Program-made: the position numbers and the translations under genes | Shown here: piece by piece, positions 23,534-31,614 of the stretch | How positions within the stretch are numbered: the stretch's first letter is position 1 | Layout: every line of letters starts with the position of its first letter | Notes under the pieces: model-generated | What the model saw: the letters and a program-made list of their open reading frames with translations, nothing else | The model's database searches: none | What the model was told of the DNA's origin: nothing | Source: a virus | Virus record (IMG/VR): IMGVR_UViG_3300047548_000496 | Span: 1 to 64,000 of that record | Reading direction: 5' to 3' (one strand) | DNA: 64,000 nucleotides

Positions 23534-24532
23534 ATGGCATCACTAGCGGAAATTAGGGCACGAATTGCTGCCCAAGAAAACAAAGGTCAAAACAGGGGTT
23601 CTAACACCCAATCTGACAACTCAATCTACCCCCACTGGAACATTGACGAAGGCACGACAGCTACTGTTCGTTTCTTGCCCGACGCAAACACCAACAACAC
23701 ATTCTTTTGGGTAGAACGACAACTAATCAAACTTCCATTCAATGGTGTTAAGGGCGACCCAAACATCAAGCAAACTGTTGTAACAGTTCCTTGCATGGAA
23801 ATGTATGGTGAGGCATGTCCTATTCTTGCGGAAGTTCGTCCTTGGTACAAAGACGAATCACTAAAAGAATTGGCAAACAAATACTGGAAAAAGCGTAGTT
23901 ATATTTTCCAAGGCTTTGTTCGTCAAAATCCACTTGGTGATGACGCTACACCAGCGAACCCAATTCGCAGATTCATTATCAGTTCACAAATTTTCAATGT
24001 CATTAAGTCTAGCTTAATGGATCCTGAAATGGAAGAATTGCCAACAGACTATCTACGTGGTATTGATTTCAACATTAAGAAAATCAGTAAAGGTGGTTAT
24101 GCAGATTACTCTACAAGTAACTGGGCCCGCAAAGAAAGTGCATTGACTGAGGCAGAGCAAGCTGCTATTGAAGCACATGGTCTTTTCAATCTTTCTGACT
24201 TCTTGCCCAAGAAGCCAACCGAAGCAGAACTCAAGGTTATCAAAGAAATGTTTGAGGCATCTGTAGACGGTCAACCGTTCGATAACGAACGTTGGGGCGC
24301 ATACTATCGTCCATATGGTGTTGATGCACCTGCAGGAGCGACAGCGGCACAAACATCAGCAGCACCGACCGTGGCTGCACCCGCAACAGCACCCGTAGCA
24401 GACTCTGTACCATGGAATGACGAAGAACAAGCTCCACAAGCAAGTTCTCCTGTTGAAGTTCCCAAAACAACTTCTAGCGATAAAGCGCAAGACATTCTAG
24501 CAATGATTCGTGCTAGACAAAATAAGTCTTGA
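23534..24532 (+). CDS. 32: Single-stranded DNA-binding protein (gp32-like)
   Basis: 332 residues. The N-terminus MASLAEIRARIAAQ is the cooperativity region; the core shows NTFFWVERQLIKLPFNGVKG and a Cys cluster region (VPCMEMYGEACPIL) near the zinc site of T4 gp32; the end is an Ala/Pro linker plus an acidic, Ser-rich tail used for partner binding. It coats ssDNA in replication, recombination and repair. Early and late promoters, a structured leader and a GC-rich 3' hairpin suggest strong, autoregulated expression. Confidence 0.92.
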   Translation: MASLAEIRARIAAQENKGQNRGSNTQSDNSIYPHWNIDEGTTATVRFLPDANTNNTFFWVERQLIKLPFNGVKGDPNIKQTVVTVPCMEMYGEACPILAEVRPWYKDESLKELANKYWKKRSYIFQGFVRQNPLGDDATPANPIRRFIISSQIFNVIKSSLMDPEMEELPTDYLRGIDFNIKKISKGGYADYSTSNWARKESALTEAEQAAIEAHGLFNLSDFLPKKPTEAELKVIKEMFEASVDGQPFDNERWGAYYRPYGVDAPAGATAAQTSAAPTVAAPATAPVADSVPWNDEEQAPQASSPVEVPKTTSSDKAQDILAMIRARQNKS

Positions 24533-24541
24533 TAGGTAATG

Positions 24542-24557
24542 AGGGGCTTCGGCCCCT
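24542..24557 (+). terminator. TTCG-capped hairpin after gp32
   Basis: AGGGGC and GCCCCT enclose a TTCG loop. There is no T-run, so it may protect the gp32 message or weakly terminate. Confidence 0.6.
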
Positions 24558-24573
24558 TCCTAAGGAGAATTCC

Positions 24574-24810
24574 ATGACATTACCAGACGAAAGATTTAGA
24601 GCCTTAAAGCAGGCTAAGAAACTCTTAGAAGAACTTTGTGATCCAGGTCGTACACCTAGAGTACCCAGTTTGGTAAGAGACAGGGCAAGAGGTGCGTTGC
24701 GTCATTTTCCTAGTGACTATGAACTCGACAAACTAGCAGAAGATTGCCCCGAACTACTTGATAAAATATCATTCACTGATAGAATGTATATGAATATCGT
24801 GCAAAAATAA
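24574..24810 (+). CDS. Small conserved protein, BPSL0761-like
   Basis: 78 residues from the ATG at 24574, chosen for AAGGAG at about 24562-24567. MTLPDERFRALKQAKKLLEEL and DPGRTPRVPSLVRDRARGAL followed by RHFPSDYELDK match, from memory, the BPSL0761 family of small proteobacterial and phage proteins. The role is unknown. It lies between gp32 and the recombination genes. Confidence 0.7.
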   Translation: MTLPDERFRALKQAKKLLEELCDPGRTPRVPSLVRDRARGALRHFPSDYELDKLAEDCPELLDKISFTDRMYMNIVQK

Positions 24811-24822
24811 TAGGAGAATAAA

Positions 24823-25014
24823 ATGACAAAGTTAACTAAGTTGGCAAAAGTCAACGAGGGAATTACTGTTAACCGTTATGATAACGGTTGGATGGTTGAA
24901 GTAGGCGGCCGTGACAAAAAACAAGATTGGAAAAATTGTAAGATTCTGTGCAACACAGAGGAAGAATTAATCGCTCTTATCAAAGAGTGGAACACAATGG
25001 AACTGGACAATTAA
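24823..25014 (+). CDS. Small protein of unknown function
   Basis: 63 residues with AGGAG upstream. NGWMVEVGGRDKKQDWKNCK followed by CNTEEELIALIKEW suggests a compact beta-beta-helix protein, a form common among small phage proteins. No name can be given. Confidence 0.7.
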   Translation: MTKLTKLAKVNEGITVNRYDNGWMVEVGGRDKKQDWKNCKILCNTEEELIALIKEWNTMELDN

Positions 25015-25015
25015 C

Positions 25016-25642
25016 ATGACCCCAATTGGAACATGGTTATACCTCAAGAAACATAATCAAACGGGATTGCTATATTTCGGCAAAACTGTGCGTAATCCTT
25101 TGAAGTATAAAGGTTCCGGTTCGTATTGGTCATCACACCGAAAGATTCATGGTAATGATATATCTACTGTTTGGTGTGAATTATTTGAAGATAACAATAA
25201 ATTAGTTGAGTTTGCTGAATTTGTTAGTGACTTTTTTGAAATCGTAACCTTTACTGCTAATGGTAAAAAATTATGGGCCAATGAAGTTCCTGAAAATGGT
25301 TTAATGGGTGGTCAAAATAAAGGACAACCTAGCAAGATGAGGGGTAAAAAATTAGAAAATCCCTCACCTCTAAGAGGAATAAAAAGGCCAAATCATTCAA
25401 ATCTCATGAAGGGTAGAAAATTAACAAATGAACACTCAGCTAATATAAGTAAATCTTTAAAGAAACACACCAGAACCAAAGAACATTCTTTGAATATATC
25501 ACTAGCAAAGAAAGGTAAGAAATTATCTTCTCCTAGAATCTGTAATGTGTATGAATGCCCGCATTGTGGGAAAATAGGCAAAGGGCCTAATATGAAAAGA
25601 TATCATTTTAATAATTGCAAAAGAAAGGAACACAATGGCTAA
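25016..25642 (+). CDS. Free-standing GIY-YIG-type homing endonuclease (upstream of uvsX)
   Basis: 208 residues. The N-terminus TWLYLKKHNQTGLLYFGKT is a variant GIY-YIG core; basic NUMOD3-like repeats follow (GQPSKMRGKKLENPSPLRG, LTNEHSANISKSLKKH, TKEHSLNISLAKKGKK) and a C-terminal C-x2-C-x12-H-x4-C zinc finger ends it. This zinc finger resembles the one in the minus-strand gene at 27402, so the two flanking copies around uvsX are related. It overlaps the uvsX start by eight bases. Confidence 0.8.
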   Translation: MTPIGTWLYLKKHNQTGLLYFGKTVRNPLKYKGSGSYWSSHRKIHGNDISTVWCELFEDNNKLVEFAEFVSDFFEIVTFTANGKKLWANEVPENGLMGGQNKGQPSKMRGKKLENPSPLRGIKRPNHSNLMKGRKLTNEHSANISKSLKKHTRTKEHSLNISLAKKGKKLSSPRICNVYECPHCGKIGKGPNMKRYHFNNCKRKEHNG

Positions 25643-26705
25643 GCCGTTTGATGTGAGTAAGTTTCGCCGTGACATTACTAAATCTATTGAGGGACTTAGT
25701 ATCGGATTTAATGACCCTACTGATTGGGTATCTACAGGTAATTTCGCCCTCAATTATCTTATATCCGGTGACTTTAATAAAGGCATACCTCTTGGTAAAG
25801 TTACTGTCTTTGCCGGAGAATCTGGATCAGGAAAATCATACATCTGTTCAGGCAACCTCATTCGTCATGCACAAGAACAAGGTATCTTTGTTGTATTGGT
25901 TGACAGTGAAAATGCGTTGGATGAAGCGTGGCTTCATGCGCTGGGTGTATCAACTGACGAAGATAAATTACTAAAACTCAACATGGCTATGATTGATGAT
26001 GTAGCCAAAACGATTTCAGAATTTATGAAGTCGTATAAGGCGATGCCGGCAGAAGACAAGCCTAAAGTCTTGTTCATCATTGACAGTCTTGGTATGCTAT
26101 TGACACCTACTGACGTTAATCAGTTTGAAGCAGGTGATATGAAAGGTGACATGGGTCGTAAGCCTAAAGCACTAACAGCACTTGTTCGTAATTGTGTTAA
26201 CATGTTTGGTAGTCATAATGTTGGTCTAGTTGCTACTAATCACACATATGCTTCACAGGATATGTTCGACCCTGATGACAAAATCTCAGGTGGTCAAGGC
26301 TTCATCTATGCTTCAAGTATTGTTGTTGCTATGCGTAAACTGAAACTTAAAGAAGATGAAGATGGCAATAAGGTTAGCGAAGTGCGTGGTATTCGGTCAG
26401 CCTGTAAGGTTATGAAAACTCGCTATGCAAAGCCCTTTGAAAGTGTACAAGTTAAGATTCCGTATGAAACAGGCATGAACCCCTATTCTGGTTTACTCGA
26501 CTTGTTCGAAGGTCAAGGCATGTTGACTAAAGAAGGCAATCGTTTGTCTTACACAACCGAAGACGGTGAGATTCTTAAATTCTTCCGTAAAGGCTGGGAA
26601 TCAAACGAGGGAGGCTGTCTTGATAAAGTCATGTCCGAATACCAGAAAAAATCACAAAATAAGCTAAGTACTGTTACTGCCGATGAAGGAGCGGCGACAG
26701 AATGA
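25635..26705 (+). CDS. uvsX: UvsX recombinase (RecA-like)
   Basis: 356 residues. Walker A GESGSGKS (about 61-68), Walker B VLFIIDSLGML, and the DNA-binding loop regions (KISGGQG-like, NHTYASQDMF) place it in the UvsX branch of RecA. It forms filaments on ssDNA and drives strand exchange for recombination-dependent replication with gp32, UvsY and UvsW. AAAGGA supports the start, inside the end of the GIY-YIG gene. It overlaps the next acidic gene by ATGA. Confidence 0.93.
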   Translation: MAKPFDVSKFRRDITKSIEGLSIGFNDPTDWVSTGNFALNYLISGDFNKGIPLGKVTVFAGESGSGKSYICSGNLIRHAQEQGIFVVLVDSENALDEAWLHALGVSTDEDKLLKLNMAMIDDVAKTISEFMKSYKAMPAEDKPKVLFIIDSLGMLLTPTDVNQFEAGDMKGDMGRKPKALTALVRNCVNMFGSHNVGLVATNHTYASQDMFDPDDKISGGQGFIYASSIVVAMRKLKLKEDEDGNKVSEVRGIRSACKVMKTRYAKPFESVQVKIPYETGMNPYSGLLDLFEGQGMLTKEGNRLSYTTEDGEILKFFRKGWESNEGGCLDKVMSEYQKKSQNKLSTVTADEGAATE

Positions 26706-26956
26706 GTTTAGACTTGGTAACGGAAGTATGGGACGCATTGCGTTCCCACATTGATTTCAATGAACGCAGCGATGCGGCGGACACATTAGTAAATTTCTTG
26801 ATTGACAATAATTATGAAGCAGAGGATATTAAAGATGCCTTTAGGGGTGACAAAGATATCATTGCTGCGGTCAAAGATTATCTGTCACAACACGAAGATG
26901 AACTAGAATATGAAGATGATGACTATGATAGTGACATTGACGATGATTGGAATTAA
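26702..26956 (+). CDS. Small acidic protein between uvsX and uvsY-like genes
   Basis: 84 residues. The body is helical (VTEVWDALRSHIDFNERSDA) and the last 20 residues are almost all Asp, Glu and Tyr, a DNA-mimic-like tail. It overlaps uvsX by ATGA and ends one base before the next gene, so it probably works with the recombination proteins. No named family. Confidence 0.75.
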   Translation: MSLDLVTEVWDALRSHIDFNERSDAADTLVNFLIDNNYEAEDIKDAFRGDKDIIAAVKDYLSQHEDELEYEDDDYDSDIDDDWN

Positions 26957-27415
26957 ATGAATTGGTACACACGCATAACCCAAAACTTAGGCGTGATTCC
27001 AGACTTTATTCTTCACTACGAGAATGAACTTCTTAATGCAAAGGGTGAAGTCAAAATTTATGGCAATGTTGAAAAGAACATTGCCAATTTACCTGGTATC
27101 ACCGAACATAGATTTAACCAATTACAAGAGATTGAAGCGGTTTTAAACTACCTCAACATTCAATTACGGAAAATTCGCCGAAAACATTTTCAAAAATATT
27201 TAGAAGCGTATAATAGAGCTTTAACTAGTCGTGATGCCGAAAAATATGTTGACGGTGAAGATGAAGTCATTGACTTTGAAGTTTTGGTCAATGAAGTCGC
27301 ATTACTCAGAAACAAATGGTTAGGTGTTATGAAAGCATTAGAATCTAAGAATTTTATGTTGGGACATGTAGTGCGCCTCAGAGCGGCCGGCATGGAAGAT
27401 ATTAGTTTGGGTTAA
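26957..27415 (+). CDS. uvsY: UvsY-like recombination mediator
   Basis: 152 residues, a little longer than T4 UvsY (137). The helical layout and the C-terminal part (ALLRNKWLGVMKALESKNF then HVVRLRAAGM) fit UvsY, whose end also has a helix leading to an HI-x-x-MRA segment; RALTSRDAEKYVDGEDEV matches aquatic-phage UvsY proteins as I recall them. It would load UvsX onto gp32-coated ssDNA. Its place after uvsX supports this. Its stop overlaps the end of a convergent homing gene by 14 bases. Confidence 0.65.
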   Translation: MNWYTRITQNLGVIPDFILHYENELLNAKGEVKIYGNVEKNIANLPGITEHRFNQLQEIEAVLNYLNIQLRKIRRKHFQKYLEAYNRALTSRDAEKYVDGEDEVIDFEVLVNEVALLRNKWLGVMKALESKNFMLGHVVRLRAAGMEDISLG

Positions 27416-28046
27416 ACTTACATTTATCTCCGTGATACCTTGAATAATTAGGTTTATCAATATTTTTATTACAATGCGGACATGTTAACCTTTCTCGGTT
27501 AGCATGTTTTCCCTTCATCTTGGCAATAGAATCTTCTGTGTGGGTTTTACCAGTAAAAGACTTGTGTCCTGTATGCACACCTTTATTCCATGCAACCTGT
27601 CCCTTGTCTGAAGTTTTTATACCAGTCAATCCTTTATTCCAAGTTGGTTTTCCTTTTCTATCCACTGACATTTTAAGTTTTACCTCGTCTGAATGTGTTT
27701 TTCCAAACATATGATTTAACTCTCCCCTACGCAAAGATTTCCTCAACCTTTCTTTTTCTGATTTAGCAGGGTTCAGATCACCTGAAGCGAATCCAACTGG
27801 ATTGTTATTGAAATTCATACATAAAGGTTTTCCTATATGTTCGGCTAGAAAGTCTTTTTCAGAATCTTTCAATTCATCTATTGAAGAACAATAAAAAAGG
27901 ATTTCTTTAGTTAGTTCTGTTTTATCCTTAATGCTTCTCGGCCACTTACCCGAACCCATATAACCGTCATCTAAATTTTTTGTGCTGTGCCGTCCTATAT
28001 AATAACGCCCGTTTGTATGTACAAGTTTATAAATGTAGTGTATCAT
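27402..28046 (-). CDS. Minus-strand GIY-YIG homing endonuclease
   Basis: 214 residues starting at 28046. HYIYKLVHTNGRYYIGRHS is a canonical GIY-YIG core; NUMOD3-type repeats follow (NHMFGKTHSDEVKLKMSVD, PTWNKGLTGIKTSDKG, VAWNKGVHTGHKSF, GKTHTEDSIAKMKGKH) and a CPHCNK-x-H-x-C zinc finger ends it, like the gene at 25016. The start is set by a GATAAATA late element (28052-28059, minus) five bases upstream; an in-frame ATG at 28061 overlaps that element. It sits head-on to the uvsY-like gene. Confidence 0.85.
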   Translation of the reverse strand: MIHYIYKLVHTNGRYYIGRHSTKNLDDGYMGSGKWPRSIKDKTELTKEILFYCSSIDELKDSEKDFLAEHIGKPLCMNFNNNPVGFASGDLNPAKSEKERLRKSLRRGELNHMFGKTHSDEVKLKMSVDRKGKPTWNKGLTGIKTSDKGQVAWNKGVHTGHKSFTGKTHTEDSIAKMKGKHANRERLTCPHCNKNIDKPNYSRYHGDKCKFNPN

Positions 28047-28051
28047 GTTCT

Positions 28052-28059
28052 TATTTATC
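28052..28059 (-). promoter_or_regulatory. Late promoter GATAAATA (minus strand)
   Basis: Ends five bases before the minus-strand ATG at 28046; leaderless-type spacing. Confidence 0.55.
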
Positions 28060-28083
28060 ATTGAACTGTAGGAATGGACAAAT

Positions 28084-28863
28084 ATGGCTAATTATTCACT
28101 CAACAATGCAGGTATGAATGCAATATCTGGAATTTCCGCACAATCTATTCAGACAATAAATTTGAATAGTTTGGCTAATATATCGTCTGATGGTTTATTG
28201 GCACAAATTAACCCTCATGTAAAAAAATATCAAGTAATTGAGATTGAGGAAGACTTGCTAGCACTTAGTACTACTTGGAAGCGCTTGCGTGACCAATGTA
28301 AAAACGGCGGTCCTCATCCTAACATTTCTAAATTAGTTGATAGGGAACTATTCAGTAAGGTTACTGAACAAGACCGTGAACAAGCAAACATGATACGAGA
28401 CTACTACAGCAAGAAAATTGTTATGTGGAAGTTGAAGGATCAACAACTCACTAAATTCCGCGAGGACATGAATAGTTTTATTCATAGTAACGGAAAAGTT
28501 TTCAAAGAAGATATGTATCCACTGGTTTATCGTTTGCCAGAATTTTATGAATATGATACTCAATTTGAATCTATTTCCAATGAGCATTCTAAATTAATTA
28601 CCGATAATCCAAAAGGTAAAATCGAGAAAAAATTAAAACTTCAAAAAACATTTAATGTCGATAGTAGCAGAACTGGTAAACGAAAAGAATATTGGTTTAG
28701 TGATGAAAATGACAATTTGGTTTTAATGTCATTCAGAACGGATAATAGTCTATTATCATTATTGGATAGATGTGTCGAGAACATACTTCCTGTTAAAGCA
28801 TTTTATTCAAAAAGGACACGGGATAATGTAGATTATTATACCGTTGATAAGTACACATTCTAA
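28084..28863 (+). CDS. Phage protein of unknown function
   Basis: 259 residues. The first 50 are Asn/Ser/Ile-rich and low complexity; from about 55 onward it is charged and helical (DRELFSKVTEQDREQANMI, KIVMWKLKDQQLTKFRED). No family recognised. A terminator hairpin follows at once, so it forms its own unit. The position after uvsX/uvsY suggests a DNA-metabolism role, but no motif shows it. Confidence 0.7.
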   Translation: MANYSLNNAGMNAISGISAQSIQTINLNSLANISSDGLLAQINPHVKKYQVIEIEEDLLALSTTWKRLRDQCKNGGPHPNISKLVDRELFSKVTEQDREQANMIRDYYSKKIVMWKLKDQQLTKFREDMNSFIHSNGKVFKEDMYPLVYRLPEFYEYDTQFESISNEHSKLITDNPKGKIEKKLKLQKTFNVDSSRTGKRKEYWFSDENDNLVLMSFRTDNSLLSLLDRCVENILPVKAFYSKRTRDNVDYYTVDKYTF

Positions 28864-28882
28864 AAGGCCCGACGGGCCTTTT
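28862..28882. terminator. Rho-independent terminator
   Basis: AAAAGGCCC (28862-28870), loop GAC, GGGCCTTTT (28874-28882). Symmetric, so it can act in both directions. Confidence 0.85.
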
Positions 28883-28914
28883 AGTATTACACAAAAAGTA
28901 TTCATTTTTGAGGC

Positions 28915-28943
28915 TTGACAATAAATCAGTTTGGGCATACAAT
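28915..28943 (+). promoter_or_regulatory. Early promoter with perfect AATACATGTATT dyad
   Basis: TTGACA (28915-28920), 17 bases, TACAAT (28938-28943); a perfect palindrome at 28941-28952 covers the start site. The preceding TTTGAGGC copies the end of the metallopeptidase gene upstream of the promoter at 3304. Confidence 0.85.
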
Positions 28944-28973
28944 ACATGTATTGATTGATTAAAGGAGCATGTA

Positions 28974-29213
28974 ATGACCGAATTCGAATCTAAGTGCTAT
29001 GGTATGTCTGTAGAAGATATCCGTACACAGTACATGAAAAGTATTACCGCTCGTTTCTCGGGTCTAGAAATGGTTGTTATGGGTATCATGTCTGACTGCC
29101 AAGAAATGCTTGCAATGGGCGCAGGCCCTCGCTCGGTTGAATACGTTCGTAAACAAATGAACGTTGCCAAATATATCCTGTCTGAAATGCAGGAAGCCAA
29201 ACAAACGGTTTGA
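28974..29213 (+). CDS. Small early protein of unknown function
   Basis: 79 residues, helical, with many Met and Glu. AAAGGAGC lies upstream. No family recognised. Its promoter and leader nearly duplicate those of the genes at 3363 and 29271, so the three are expected to be coregulated. Confidence 0.75.
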   Translation: MTEFESKCYGMSVEDIRTQYMKSITARFSGLEMVVMGIMSDCQEMLAMGAGPRSVEYVRKQMNVAKYILSEMQEAKQTV

Positions 29214-29238
29214 CAATAAATGGGCATTCTGCTATAAT
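29210..29238 (+). promoter_or_regulatory. Early promoter with perfect AATACATGTATT dyad
   Basis: TTGACA (29210-29215), 17 bases, TATAAT (29233-29238); palindrome at 29236-29247. It overlaps the stop of the previous gene. Confidence 0.88.
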
Positions 29239-29270
29239 ACATGTATTGATTGATTAAAGGAGCTTTTTCA

Positions 29271-30275
29271 ATGTCTGTTATTCGTGTTCTGTCTGGTTCT
29301 TATCGCAACGAACCCGTGAAAGGTGAAATCTTCACTCTCGTCAAAGGCTACCAACTTGGTGCCAAAGGTGGTTTCGTGACTGTTAAGAACGAAGGTCAGT
29401 TCCCCGGTCGACCTGCTGAGGTCCGTGTGCAAGTTGACAATCAGGAATGCATTCAATTCATGGCAGGTCGTGACACTGTGAAGGTTGAAGCTCCTAAGGA
29501 AACTGATGAACAGGCAATGGATCGTATTGCTACTCGCTTTGCTGTCCTTGATGAAATGTCTGCCGCATGTATCGCAGGCAACATCCGTGCTATGATTGTG
29601 ACTGGTCCTGCAGGTATCGGTAAGTCACACGGTGTGACTACTCAAATGGAAAAGGCATCGATGTTTGACCAAATTGCAGGCAAGCGTCCTCGCTTTGAGA
29701 TTGTCAAAGGTGCTATTTCTGGCATCGGTCTGTTCGCTACATTGTACAAGTATTCCGACAAGAAAAACGTTCTGGTGTTCGATGACTGCGATGTGTGGGA
29801 AGATCAGGACGCTATTAATGTGTTGAAGGGTGCATTGGATAGTGGCAAGACCCGTCGTATCAGTTGGAACAAGGACAGTCGCCTGTTGCGTGACGAAGGC
29901 GTTCCCAATCAATTCAACTTCAACGGGTCTATAATTTTCATCACTAACAAGACCTTTGACAACAAAAAGGCAAGCAAGATTCAACCTCACTTGGATGCTC
30001 TCCAAAGTCGTTGTCACTTTCTTGACCTGACTGTTGACAGTGAGCGTGACAAGATGCTCCGCATCAAGCAAGTTCACCGCGATGCTGATGGTGGCCTGTT
30101 CAAAGACTATGATTTCACTCAGGAACAAACTGATGAAATTATGTCATTCATCGAAGTCAATCATGCTAAATTGCGTGAAGTGTCACTGCGTATGTGTCTC
30201 AAGATTGCTGACCTTGTCAAGATTTCCGCTAACTGGCGTGAACTGGCCAAGGCAACTTGTATGAAACCTGCTTAA
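29271..30275 (+). CDS. AAA ATPase of unknown target
   Basis: 334 residues from the ATG at 29271 (AAAGGAGC at 29256-29263). The first 90 residues are a beta-like domain (IFTLVKGYQLGAKGGFVTV). The ATPase core shows Walker A TGPAGIGKSHG (about 112-122) and Walker B VLVFDDCD (about 165); FITNKTF is the sensor region. It resembles AAA proteins of T4-like aquatic phages with no settled role. It shares an operator-like promoter with two small early genes. It is distinct from the MoxR-type ATPase at 4098. Confidence 0.8.
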   Translation: MSVIRVLSGSYRNEPVKGEIFTLVKGYQLGAKGGFVTVKNEGQFPGRPAEVRVQVDNQECIQFMAGRDTVKVEAPKETDEQAMDRIATRFAVLDEMSAACIAGNIRAMIVTGPAGIGKSHGVTTQMEKASMFDQIAGKRPRFEIVKGAISGIGLFATLYKYSDKKNVLVFDDCDVWEDQDAINVLKGALDSGKTRRISWNKDSRLLRDEGVPNQFNFNGSIIFITNKTFDNKKASKIQPHLDALQSRCHFLDLTVDSERDKMLRIKQVHRDADGGLFKDYDFTQEQTDEIMSFIEVNHAKLREVSLRMCLKIADLVKISANWRELAKATCMKPA

Positions 30276-30294
30276 TCATTGAAAGGAAGCAAAA

Positions 30295-30477
30295 ATGAAA
30301 CAGCGTAAGCTAACCCCAATTCAATCTAAGGCCTTGATGCGTAAGGTTACAGGATTGACTGATGTAGATTATCAACCAACACAAACCTTGGCATTCACTA
30401 CAGTGAATGATAAAAAATATCGTTTGGTATATGATACCGATCTTAAATTCACTGGTTTGGCTCATAGGATTTACTAA
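30295..30477 (+). CDS. 60-residue protein of unknown function
   Basis: Basic N-terminus (MKQRKLTPIQSKALMRKVTG) and a beta-like second half. AAAGGAAGC precedes the ATG. It follows the AAA ATPase by 19 bases and is the last gene before a terminator, so the two form one early unit. Confidence 0.65.
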   Translation: MKQRKLTPIQSKALMRKVTGLTDVDYQPTQTLAFTTVNDKKYRLVYDTDLKFTGLAHRIY

Positions 30478-30527
30478 TTACTGCCGTGTGAAGGCGGGGC
30501 AATGTCAATAAGTCCCCCACCTATCTG
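30478..30527 (+). other. Possible structured RNA 3' of the AAA ATPase unit
   Basis: GGCGGGG and CCCCCACC can form a GC-rich stem just before the terminator hairpin. No known RNA family is recognised. Confidence 0.25.
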
Positions 30528-30551
30528 AAAAGGAGACTTTGGTCTCCTTTT
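30528..30551 (+). terminator. Rho-independent terminator
   Basis: AAAAGGAGAC (30528-30537) pairs perfectly with GTCTCCTTTT (30542-30551), with T-rich sequence after it. Confidence 0.85.
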
Positions 30552-30565
30552 CTTTGCCTGTTTAT

Positions 30566-30594
30566 TTGATTTTCAAAACAATATTAAATATAAT
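30566..30594 (+). promoter_or_regulatory. Early promoter with leaderless spacing
   Basis: TTGATT (30566-30571), 17 bases, TATAAT (30589-30594), six bases, ATG at 30601. The expected +1 is the A of the ATG. Confidence 0.75.
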
Positions 30595-30600
30595 GTTAAG

Positions 30601-31614
30601 ATGCTTTTCTCGACACTTGATGAATTGGCTACATGGATGCTTACCAATATTAGATTGAGTAGGTATGATGACCAATTTATAAACAATCTAACACTGTATA
30701 TTACTAGTCAAAAAAGGATTACGACCAATCAGGATACACTATTTAAAAGAGTCGCAAGGAAGTACCACAGGCAGTTTTCCCATCACAAAATTAATGTAGA
30801 AAATGAATTATTATTGCATTGGTCAGTTGATGTAGTTGAAAGTTTACCCGAGTATACAGGGGCAAACATAAAGATAGAGAATGATAAAATAATTTTTCGT
30901 AGTCCCTACAATAAAAATTTTCTTGCTGCACTTAGAAAAAATACCCCATACAGCCTAGTGTGGGTTAAAGAAAAAAAACAATACGAAGCCAATTACAGCC
31001 CTACAGTATTGAAACAATTGATATATTTGTCAGCGGAACATTATACAGTGCTAAATTATTGTGACACTGTTACACAAATAATCAACACTCTTAGCGAATA
31101 TGATTCAGTTAAATATTGGGTTCCCACGTTAGTATACAACAAGGGCTATTACATTGCCGCAATAAATGAACATGTATATGAGGCAACAAAACATATTGAA
31201 TTGTCAAGTGACCTAAAATCAATCGCTCAGTTGGTTAAGTATGGTATCACTGTAGACCAATCAGTTAAGGATGAATTGTTAAAAACAGAACATGAAGACC
31301 GTGTGAAGTTAGCAACAGAATTTCATGCAACTGTAGAATTGCGTGATATAAAAACAATAATGAGTTGGTTAAAAGAGTTTGGATGTGACGCAATCAATGA
31401 AAGCAAAACATTGTTAACTACCCCTTGGAATATATCATTAGCTTCTGAATGTGGTATTGATATTTGTAGAACAACAAAATCACTGCGTGATTATAAAAAT
31501 CCAGTCGCAGTATATCTGCGCGGTAGCATACAGATGTTTGAAACAAAACCTATAAAATTGATGAAAATCATAAGGGTAGTGAACTCGGAACCAGTTAATT
31601 TAGGACCTAAATGA
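30601..31614 (+). CDS. Phage protein upstream of uvsW, unknown function
   Basis: 337 residues. No enzyme motif is evident. A central segment (about 100-135: IIFRSPYNKNFLAALR, YSLVWVKEKKQYEANYS) looks like a small alpha-beta domain with conserved aromatics, loosely like HARP-type accessory domains of annealing helicases. It overlaps the uvsW gene by ATGA, so it is likely translated with UvsW and may aid it; this is inference. No Shine-Dalgarno sequence; the TATAAT ends six bases before the ATG. Confidence 0.75.
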   Translation: MLFSTLDELATWMLTNIRLSRYDDQFINNLTLYITSQKRITTNQDTLFKRVARKYHRQFSHHKINVENELLLHWSVDVVESLPEYTGANIKIENDKIIFRSPYNKNFLAALRKNTPYSLVWVKEKKQYEANYSPTVLKQLIYLSAEHYTVLNYCDTVTQIINTLSEYDSVKYWVPTLVYNKGYYIAAINEHVYEATKHIELSSDLKSIAQLVKYGITVDQSVKDELLKTEHEDRVKLATEFHATVELRDIKTIMSWLKEFGCDAINESKTLLTTPWNISLASECGIDICRTTKSLRDYKNPVAVYLRGSIQMFETKPIKLMKIIRVVNSEPVNLGPK

